The notes beneath the pieces are model-generated. The model was not told the DNA's origin. It worked only from the letters and a program-made list of their open reading frames with translations, and ran no database searches. Shown here in pieces: positions 56,999-64,000 of a stretch of 64,000 bases of DNA (its first letter is position 1; each line of letters starts with the position of its first letter). This DNA comes from a bacterium (GTDB lineage: Bacteria; Electryoneota; Electryoneia; Electryoneales; Electryoneaceae). The DNA is taken from the NCBI GenBank assembly GCA_028278125.1, contig JANQEY010000080.1:1-64000 (forward strand). Direction: 5' to 3'. The position numbers were made by a program, and so were the translations under genes.

Positions 56999-57405
56999 TA
57001 AAAATACCGCCTTCAGAAAGTTATATGCATGGTTTGTATATCATTAGATTTTCCCCTAGTCTAATTGTCATCCTTTTCGGATTGATGATGGTTCTCGTTA
57101 GCAGGTCATTCATATATTTTGTTATAGGGTTCTCAATTGCTCAGATTTGGGCTATCATGTATCTCCCTAAGCACATACCGAGCCTTATTATTAATAACGA
57201 AAATATATTTATTCCGCGCAGCAAGCATGGTAATATAAAACGGTTCATATGCCGAATGAGCTATAGGTATATCACATACCCGATTAATGAAATCGATAAA
57301 AAAATCGATGGTAAATTGATTCTACGAAATGGGAAGAAAATCCACATTCCACACTTCTATGATAGCAATGACGTACGAAGGGTCTTATTAAATATTCTTG
57401 ATTGA
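56995..57405 (+). CDS. Small two-helix membrane protein with PH-like tail
   Basis: A 136-residue protein with two membrane segments (SPSLIVILFGLMMVLVS and FIYFVIGFSIAQIWAIMYL) and a beta-rich C-terminal part (IINNENIFIPRSK, ITYPINEIDKKIDGKLIL) like a small bacterial PH-like domain. Its start overlaps the stop of the decayed giant-protein remnant (ATGA at 56995-56998). Size and plan match the gene at 52301-52723, which follows the intact giant gene. The frame is open although its partner is broken. Confidence 0.62.
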   Translation: MIKIPPSESYMHGLYIIRFSPSLIVILFGLMMVLVSRSFIYFVIGFSIAQIWAIMYLPKHIPSLIINNENIFIPRSKHGNIKRFICRMSYRYITYPINEIDKKIDGKLILRNGKKIHIPHFYDSNDVRRVLLNILD

Positions 57406-57481
57406 CATAATTTTCCCGTCAAACGAAAAGTTAATTTGATTATGTAATTCGCTCGATGTATGGTATCAGTCATAAGGCAAT

Positions 57482-58561
57482 AGCAGAAACATTGTCAACA
57501 ATCTTATCAAGAGGTTGAGGACCATCTTCGAGAAGAACGGGTACCGGGAGATCAATGTGCATCTGCTGCACGTCCCAACCCGATACAGGTCAAGACCCGA
57601 ATACCGACAAAGACCGACATCTACGCAATGGTTGAGGCTGCGGAGAGTAATTGAGACAAAGCGATCATTCTATGCCTATTCAGCAGCGGGGTAGGTCTGA
57701 CCACCTTGAGTGCGCTCAATCATGGCGATATAAGGCAGGAATTAGAAAATGATAGTCCCTGTATTCGTATCATCGTCACTCCAGATCTGAAGCAGAGTGT
57801 CCTGGAAGCCTGTAAAGGGGGCATTCCATACTCCACCTTATTCAGCATGAACACAGTGGAAAACCTAAGGTACTACTTAAGATAGAGAAGTGAGATATCT
57901 CGGGACCATGGCGCGGATGACACATTGTTCACATAGAAGTGGCGTTTATATGACAAACAGAACAGGCCAAGATCTCGTTTGAGACATTCTCATTACAATT
58001 TGATTATCAAGAAGGCTGCACGATTGGCTGGCATAGATGAATGGGATTCTATATACGCATATACAAGATAATGCGAAGCATCCTCAGAAGCCCAACGATG
58101 GATGGCGGGAGGCTCGACAAAGGCACTCAGGAGTTCTTAATGGGACATATTCTCCCGGGGAGTCAGGATCACTATTACGACAGAAACGATGTCGATTTCC
58201 ATCGTACCGAGCACTTGAAGCTCGATTTCGGTAGACCTTCCAGGACCAAGTTGTCAGACCGTATCATGACCACCATGAGGAGGGCCACAGACATCAGTGA
58301 AGACCCGGATGTCATCCTCCAGCAATTCATCGAGACAAGGCACAATGGCATCTTCTCATGGCAGCAATTGTCGGAGGATAGGAAGGTTGCTGTGCTCAAC
58401 GAGGCTTTGGAATAGTGACGAGAAAATAACTCCGATTGGCCATCAGAGAAAAGGACCAAGCTATTGACAAATCCGAAGTTACACAATATCTAGAACAGGG
58501 GTACGCATTCGTATCTGCACTGGATTAGGGGCAAGTCATTATACGACGGGGAGGGCTTTGA
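57482..58561 (+). pseudogene. Decayed homologue of the integrase at 9711
   Basis: The sequence follows the 9711 integrase over most of its length: NGY then HLLHVPTRYRSRPEYR, LFSSGV, ACKGGIPYSTLFS, then DGGRLDKGTQEFLMGHILPG, DHYYDRNDVDFHR and SWQQLSEDRK, ending near 58561 with QYLEQGYAFVSALD. Several frameshifts and stops break it and the HxxR segment is lost. The copy is more GC-rich than its surroundings. The shared C-terminal extension shows that both derive from one integrase family. Confidence 0.85.
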
Positions 58562-58639
58562 GATGGGAGAGGTTTTCGATAACGATCCCTTGATTCGATT
58601 ATTGCTAAAAAAAGAACGATTCGCTTCATCGAAAGAGGA

Positions 58640-58921
58640 ATGAGTAAAATATCTACAAACAAATGTAAATAAATAAAACCGGAAGTTGGAGATAAATTCG
58701 AGACCGTCGAAATAGCTGGCGATAATATCGTGGTTTCGCTGGAAGCCGCGAGAGTCATTCTACGCGAGCAGTTTGAACAATCAGTAAGCATGTACAGTGA
58801 TCGATGTTTACATGAGAAAGAGTTCAATCAAGCTGATGATGACGTTGAGAAGCCGATCCTAGAAACTATATCAGGGGATTCCGAAGAAAAAAATGATTCG
58901 GAAGCCAAGAAAGAAGTATGA
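58640..58921 (+). pseudogene. Small acidic-tail protein gene with an early stop
   Basis: The frame begins with ATG 58640, meets TAA at codon 11 (58670-58672) and continues in frame as KPEVGDKFETVEIAGDNIVV, LEAARVILREQFEQSV and an acidic Ser/Glu tail. Only a GTG at 58730 could restart it. A 26-codon frame (58563-58643) directly after the integrase remnant overlaps its start (ATGA). The plan of a short domain and acidic tail resembles the gene at 41188-41526. Confidence 0.5.
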
Positions 58922-59116
58922 ATTGACGGCGATGAAGGGACTGCGAATAGTTGTCCACCCCTTATCTAACTTCCAAGTTTTTCTAAGAAGATGTAAGAAT
59001 CTTATCTTCATTCATACTTATTCAATTGGTTCATATAATGAGATAATTAAACTTGGATAAAAAAACCTAGTTTTATGAATTAATTTATATAGGATAAAAC
59101 ATCATTTCAATTCGAA

Positions 59117-60376
59117 ATGAGTGCGATATCCTCCGAAGATTGGTTCGTAATTAGAGATCCAATTCATGGGTTTATTAAACTATCTCCATTAGAAAAAAAT
59201 ATCATTGATCATCCAGTATTCCAGAGATTACGCCGGATCAGACAATTAGCTTTTACGGATATGGTTTATCCAGGTGCTTACCATACTCGGTTTGAACATT
59301 CGTTGGGGGTGATGCATCTTTCATCAAGATTGTATGATACGATATGGGAAAAAGACCAGGAATTACTAATTGATCATGGATTGCCAAGTGATGTACAAGA
59401 AAGAGTGAGAAAAATTATTAGATTAGCTGCGTTATTACATGATGTTGGACATGGTCCGTTTTCTCACACTTCTGAAACATTGCTTCCAATAAACAGCAAT
59501 ACCGGCCAAAGATTTCGTCATGAAGATTATTCCGTGGCTATCATTAAATCCATTTTTGGGAAGTTGATAAAAGAAGATCCATATATCTCCTCGCACAGTA
59601 TTGGGATTAACGAAATTACCCAAATGATTGGTGATGATGACATTGGGAATCCACGACTTCTTTTTTGGAAAAATTTGATTGCCAGTCAACTTGACGCAGA
59701 TAGAATGGATTATCTACTTCGCGATTCATATTATACGGGCACTAGATATGGTTATTATGACTTAGAAAGACTTATCGAAACAATAAAGGTCGGAATCGAT
59801 AACGAAACAGATAGTATTTCAATCTGTACTGAATCTGGAGGATGTCAGTGTGCATTGGAGTTAATTCTTGCTCGATATTCTATGTTCAATCAAGTTTACT
59901 TCCATAAAGTGAGACGGGGATACGATGCGGCACTTGGGAAAAAAATTGAAACGATTTTACCTGATGGGCAGTTTCCACCACCTACTTCTAATGATATTAC
60001 TGAATTCATAATGTGGGATGATTGGAGTGTTTTTAACACGTTATCGGCTAAACCAAAAGATGTATATGACCAAATCTTTATGGAACGGAAAAAACCAGTT
60101 TGCATTCTAGAGACTTCCGAAATGAGCGAATATGAAGGGAAAATCGATGAATTAGGTGATATTGATTCTATAATCCTTGATACCGCAGACCAATCACCAT
60201 ATAAAATCGGAAAAAATGAGATTAAGATTATGGACATGACGACCAAAGAATTAGTTTTACTTTCATCGACCTCTCCCTTTATTGAACATTTAAAACCCTT
60301 CGTGTATTATCGTATCTATAAACTAGTAGGGGATAGAACAAGCCAAAAACCAATCGTGGGGGAAAAGAATGAGTGA
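59117..60376 (+). CDS. HD-domain phosphohydrolase (dNTPase-like, SAMHD1/YwfO type)
   Basis: A 419-residue enzyme with the complete HD metal site: His61 (TRFEHSLGV), His108-Asp109 (LLHDVGHGPFSH) and Asp193 (SQLDADRMDYLLRDSYYTG). The start DPIHGFIKLSPLE and QRLRRIRQLAFTDMVYPGA are typical of the SAMHD1/YwfO branch, whose members remove triphosphate from dNTPs or act on related nucleotides. A TATA-like ATTTATATAGG lies about 25 bases before the ATG. The next gene overlaps the stop by 8 bases. It may act in nucleotide depletion during defence; this is inferred from its neighbours. Confidence 0.92.
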   Translation: MSAISSEDWFVIRDPIHGFIKLSPLEKNIIDHPVFQRLRRIRQLAFTDMVYPGAYHTRFEHSLGVMHLSSRLYDTIWEKDQELLIDHGLPSDVQERVRKIIRLAALLHDVGHGPFSHTSETLLPINSNTGQRFRHEDYSVAIIKSIFGKLIKEDPYISSHSIGINEITQMIGDDDIGNPRLLFWKNLIASQLDADRMDYLLRDSYYTGTRYGYYDLERLIETIKVGIDNETDSISICTESGGCQCALELILARYSMFNQVYFHKVRRGYDAALGKKIETILPDGQFPPPTSNDITEFIMWDDWSVFNTLSAKPKDVYDQIFMERKKPVCILETSEMSEYEGKIDELGDIDSIILDTADQSPYKIGKNEIKIMDMTTKELVLLSSTSPFIEHLKPFVYYRIYKLVGDRTSQKPIVGEKNE

Positions 60377-60920
60377 ATCACATAATTTAAGGTATTTGCG
60401 CATGGGAGTACTTAGTTCGTTTGTTGAATTGCTAGAAGAAAATCGATTGGGAAGCACAAAAATCCAGAAAATAGTTTATTTAAGTCAAACCATTCATGAA
60501 ATTCCTTTGGACTTTAGATTCACCCTCTTTAATTATGGCCCTTACAGTATTGAACTTAGTAATGAAATCGAGAATTTAGAATATCAGAACATACTCGAAC
60601 TAAAATGTGATAAAGAATTATGTCACCTACATCGCACAACCCGTGATTTGCCTAACAGAGCAATAAAACAAAAAGAACAGTTTATCGATTTTATTCATTC
60701 TACAATTACCACATGGGGTGATTATTCTACAAAAGACCTAGAATTAATCGCTACATATATATTCATTGATCGAATGAAAGCAAAACGAGGGCAATACACA
60801 CAAGAAGAACTAATAAAAACTGTAAAAGATATTAAACCTAAATATAGTGACCGATGTGAGGAAGTTTTCATAACTCTTGAGTCGCTTTATTCATTTTCTT
60901 CACTCCGGCAAACTTCGTGA
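60369..60920 (+). CDS. YwgA / DUF4065-like protein
   Basis: A 183-residue helical protein with the pattern LSSFVELLEENRLGSTKIQK followed by IVYLSQ, then FRFTLFNYGPYSIELSNEIENL. K-x-Q-K-x-x-Y-L-x-Q with a later F-x-x-Y-G-P-Y-S is the signature of the YwgA and DUF4065 (Panacea/SocA) type. In Bacillus subtilis ywgA is a neighbour of the HD-hydrolase gene ywfO (from memory), so the same pair appears here in an archaeon. It overlaps the HD gene by 8 bases. DUF4065 proteins often serve as antitoxins or chaperones, which would suit control of a toxic partner. Confidence 0.75.
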   Translation: MSESHNLRYLRMGVLSSFVELLEENRLGSTKIQKIVYLSQTIHEIPLDFRFTLFNYGPYSIELSNEIENLEYQNILELKCDKELCHLHRTTRDLPNRAIKQKEQFIDFIHSTITTWGDYSTKDLELIATYIFIDRMKAKRGQYTQEELIKTVKDIKPKYSDRCEEVFITLESLYSFSSLRQTS

Positions 60921-60990
60921 GATGATTACTTTGACTCTGTTTTCTATAATCTGTTCACCGTCAAAAATCAATATAATTGAAAAGAACAAC

Positions 60991-62280
60991 ATGGCTGATT
61001 TTGTAAAAGGAAAAATGGAATTAATTCCATCTGAAGATGATATTCCGAATTATTTCAGGGTGACTGATTTAGTGAATCCTGCTCAATATTATTATTATCG
61101 AAATAAATTTATTAGACCAACATTAGCTATCCGCCGCAAGTTAGCGATGGGGACGAAACTACATGAACACTTCGAAAGATTATGGCTGAACATTGATGGT
61201 TTTGAAAGACAAGAAACATTATTGGATGGAGTATGGGTTGGGTATAATGTTGTTGGGAAATATGATTTGAGATTTAGGGGATCCATAATTGAAATAAAAA
61301 CAAAATCAATTCCAGTTGATGATCCGAATGATATCTTTTCATTTTATCCTCAAGATCTGGAGCAACTTCTGTATTATGTAGCTATATCTGCTTCACCAAA
61401 TAAGAACAATTATCTTGTGTTCATTACTGATGTGTATCCATATGATTTTTCTTGCTATTGTGTAAGTTATAACGACTTGGATAATGTTAGACGATTGCTA
61501 TCGGAACGCATTGATTTACTTAGTAACGCTTTAATAACCAAGGAACCTAGCATCTTGGGAAGATGTAGATATTATGAACACGGATGTCAATACAATGAAT
61601 CTGAAGTATGTAAATGTAAGGAACTTGAACCCCTCCCTATTGATAAAATGAAAAGGATTGTTACTATAACTAAAGCTAATGATTTTGAAGAAATATTATT
61701 AAATATCGACAAATCAAATTATAATCAAGACCTAATCTACTTAAACACTTTTCAAATCTTATTTCCTAGGGTGTGGTATGAGGAAAAGATTGATGAGGCG
61801 GAGTCAAATTTTCATAAATCTTCTTTAAAAACAGCAGAGGAAGAGTTATTAAATAAGGCAATTTTGGATGTCGAAGAGTTTAAGATATCGCATTCTCCGC
61901 CAAATCCATTATTGGAGTATCCTGGTTTTCGGGTTCAAATTCCTCGTAAATATTTAACGATGAGGCAGAGCGGAAAAGAGCCGAGAATTGTACCATATCT
62001 CGGGATAATAAGCGAGTTGAAAAATGCTAGATATGCAAATAAACCACATGATATTCCCCTCAGCAGATTAGCAATCACTTGTGCGTGTGTAGGTGTCGAT
62101 TCTGGAGTTATTTTTGTCCATTATCCTTACCTTAACCGTAGATTAGACGCATTTTACATCGAATTTCAACATATTGACGAAATTAGAGAAGGTATAATTG
62201 AACAATTGAAATCGATAACAAAAGCAAAAGAGGAAAACGACATCGAATTGCTAGATCCAAAGTTGGATTGGATGTTATGA
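60991..62280 (+). CDS. PD-(D/E)XK nuclease with Cys cluster (Cas4-like)
   Basis: A protein of about 429 residues. The nuclease core has Asp92 (VGKYDLRF), Glu101 and Lys103 (IIEIKTKSI) and a QxxxY-type helix (DLEQLLYYVAI). A group of cysteines follows (CRYYEHGCQYNESEVCKC), as in Cas4/AddB proteins that bind an iron-sulfur cluster. A C-terminal region of about 180 residues beyond that is not recognised. The frame is open back to 60877, overlapping the previous gene; ATG 60922 and ATG 60991 are the likely starts, and the latter fits the domain best. Third gene of the HD-YwgA operon. Confidence 0.8.
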   Translation: MADFVKGKMELIPSEDDIPNYFRVTDLVNPAQYYYYRNKFIRPTLAIRRKLAMGTKLHEHFERLWLNIDGFERQETLLDGVWVGYNVVGKYDLRFRGSIIEIKTKSIPVDDPNDIFSFYPQDLEQLLYYVAISASPNKNNYLVFITDVYPYDFSCYCVSYNDLDNVRRLLSERIDLLSNALITKEPSILGRCRYYEHGCQYNESEVCKCKELEPLPIDKMKRIVTITKANDFEEILLNIDKSNYNQDLIYLNTFQILFPRVWYEEKIDEAESNFHKSSLKTAEEELLNKAILDVEEFKISHSPPNPLLEYPGFRVQIPRKYLTMRQSGKEPRIVPYLGIISELKNARYANKPHDIPLSRLAITCACVGVDSGVIFVHYPYLNRRLDAFYIEFQHIDEIREGIIEQLKSITKAKEENDIELLDPKLDWML

Positions 62281-63083
62281 AAATAACATACCTCAATTAA
62301 CTTTTTTCCTAAAATTTTGATTTTTAAGGTATAATTACGTGGAGCACCTTATCTACTGCCGTAGTAATAATGGAGTTTAACACTGAGGCTTCATCATTGA
62401 TGATGATTATATGCTGGATAGCACATATATTAGATCATGGAGACAACTTATAGTTTGTATTGTTATACATCTCCTTTATCTATGGCATTTCACCCTAATC
62501 CTTAAGTTGTAGAGAATTTAATGTTGTGCCCTTCTTCTATGCTCCAATCTCAAAAATAAATTGCTTATGCAACGAAAGAACCATAACTTATCGGTAAGGT
62601 GACAGCAGATATGGCATAGTACCTCCTCAATGGTTCTTTTCCCTAAATTGAAGGTAATGTTCACGACTTGGTTTGTGTACCATGGAGAGATTTTAACCTA
62701 ACCTTGAAATCCCCTTCAGGCATATAGTGTGATGACTTGTTAGCTATCGTCCATTCTGATGATAATCAGAGGATATTCTTCGTAGAATGAAAGAGAACGG
62801 TTACTGAAAGAGGTTTAAGTCGAAATAGGGAAGTGAAAGCTATCGATCAACTCATGAGGGCGCATATGGCTGCATTGAAGAGTATCACTTCAGATACAAA
62901 GTATATCGTTGGAGGAACAATACCTTTCGTAGCAGACTATTTCAGAAGGCGTGTAGTAATGAATGTTCTGGAGTCCTCGATTATTAATAAGGGAGGAGAT
63001 CCAGTTTATTGGATGTATCCTACAAAGTAAAAAGATGATACTTATATCAACCCTGAGGGAAATATGTATGAATTGGTGGCTGA
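62281..63083. other. Intergenic, with a possible broken gene at 62833-63122
   Basis: About 800 AT-rich bases. From GTG 62833 a frame encodes KAIDQLMRAHMAALKSITSD, VGGTIPFVADYFRRRV and then TAA at 63028-63030. It goes on in the same frame with DDTYINPEGNMYELVAEWVK to 63122. It may be a decayed gene, but no family is recognised. The rest shows no gene or strong repeat. Confidence 0.35.
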
Positions 63084-63494
63084 ATGGGTAAAAAGAAACC
63101 AAAATTGGTTAGCGCAGAAGAATGGGCAATAATATCTGAAAAGAACTGGACGCCAGTTGAATTAATTGGAAATGGTTTACCAGAATCCCTTAAACAAATT
63201 CCGTCTGATCAGCGTTTGAGAGTTTTTGCAAGTGGATGTGTTTTAACATCTGTTGAATCAGTTCCTGATGGGTCACTGATTGGAGGGGTTGATGTATTTC
63301 GCCTTGCCAAAACACATCCTGAACCTGTTGACTACAACAAGGATCATTATGCTGTGAAAAAAAGTACTATGGGTGAGCCAATATTATTGCTATATAATGA
63401 AAATGACAATGAGCATTGGATAGAAAATATTCCAGATCGGCTTAATAATGTTGAAGTGATTTCCACAATAGAAGTGAAAACAAAGAATGAATAG
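63084..63494 (+). CDS. Uncharacterised 136-residue protein
   Basis: An intact frame that begins at ATG 63084. The product has a helical, charged start (GKKKPKLVSAEEWAIISEKN) and a beta-rich core (LRVFASGCVLTSVESV, GGVDVFRLAKTHPEPVDYN, GEPILLLYNENDNEHWIENI). The even mix of strands and the lack of low complexity argue for a real protein. I do not recognise the family. It follows the broken frame at 62833 and has AT-rich, gene-free DNA after it. Confidence 0.55.
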   Translation: MGKKKPKLVSAEEWAIISEKNWTPVELIGNGLPESLKQIPSDQRLRVFASGCVLTSVESVPDGSLIGGVDVFRLAKTHPEPVDYNKDHYAVKKSTMGEPILLLYNENDNEHWIENIPDRLNNVEVISTIEVKTKNE

Positions 63495-64000
63495 TGTTGT
63501 TATGTCTTAAGTGGTCTTCTTCCATTGATGAGTAGATAAAGAAAAATAAAATCATTTAAATGTTAGTTTTAGTTAATGAAAAATCCATTTGGAGACTATT
63601 CTCATACTTTATTTAAATTGTTATTAAAAATCACCAATTCGGTAGGTATATTCTTTTCTGATAAGGAGGTCCTAACCCTAAAGTGTTGTGATATCCTCCA
63701 TAATAATTAGGCATGAAAATAGAAACATATTCGTAATTAGATTATTGAATAAGTAAGTAATTCTCTTGCTCGAAGAGAACTGCATTGGTGTAATGTTGTT
63801 TCTCAAAACTGTAGGCGGTGTTTAAAATGCGATGCAACACAACAGCAGTTAATGACATCAGATGATTTGTGCGATTGATTACTTCGTTATTTAACGATTA
63901 TTCTATGATTTTAGGGCTAGGTTTAGTTAGATATTGATGACACACTTAACCATCAACTGAATTTGATTACATTTATGAATAAAAACATAATTCATCTGGC
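63495..64000. other. Gene-free AT-rich end of window
   Basis: About 505 bases. No supported coding frame, RNA or strong repeat is visible. Confidence 0.5.

Noticed and set aside
1..64000. CRISPR array
   Set aside because: No series of regularly spaced direct repeats of about 25-40 bases was seen; the Cas4-like nuclease at 60991 has no other cas genes near it.

Overview
The window reads as archaeal and most likely from a Thermoplasmatota-type euryarchaeon (possibly Methanomassiliicoccales; the lineage is an inference). Reasons are an archaeal-type isoleucyl-tRNA synthetase, TATA boxes about 25 bases before leaderless starts, a KaiC/RecA-like ATPase, an AbrB-PhoU fusion regulator and a PGF-CTERM surface protein. 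Two base-composition regimes alternate. GC-rich core DNA fills about 1-9130 and 24380-31890. AT-rich accessory DNA fills about 9135-24370 and 31900-64000.

Core block 1 (1-9132) holds the C-terminal part of a histidine kinase, two membrane proteins, a 54-residue CxxC protein, two GT4 glycosyltransferases, ileS, a KaiC-like ATPase and a tRNA-Ala(CGC). Accessory block 1 starts right after the tRNA with a tandem ribbon-helix-helix regulator and a tyrosine integrase sharing one core promoter. It continues with a very large membrane-anchored regulator (beta-helix, PKD domains, membrane segment, two winged helices), a ferritin-like protein, an STAS-like protein, PAS proteins, a hybrid-free histidine kinase, a response regulator and a PGF-CTERM protein. 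Its intergenic gaps contain several ~60-105 nt stem-closed structures that look like an unnamed RNA family.

Core block 2 (24382-31498) is a phosphate/arsenic module: AbrB-PhoU regulator, pstS, a fused pstC-pstA permease, pstB, phoU, arsC and acr3. It ends in a membrane-protein gene that is cut off where AT-rich DNA begins.

Accessory block 2 (31900-64000) is a defence and mobile-element region. It contains a BcgI-like restriction-modification cassette with a small ribbon-helix-helix regulator, all lying between the ends of an insertion sequence that has 9-bp target duplications; a broken IS200/IS605 element; a three-gene TIR locus; a Mrr_N-like protein; a 2280-residue calcium-repeat surface protein with a small membrane partner; a graveyard of integrase, transposase and surface-protein remnants (52.9-58.9 kb); and an HD hydrolase / YwgA-like / PD-(D/E)XK nuclease operon. 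Many remnants keep one reading frame broken by single stop codons, which points to recent decay.

The best candidates for undescribed systems are the TIR locus (42044-44068), the HD-YwgA-nuclease operon (59117-62280), the transposon-borne BcgI-like system (31994-36753) and the stem-closed RNA candidates (20845-23269). All functions are read from sequence motifs only; no database search was possible.
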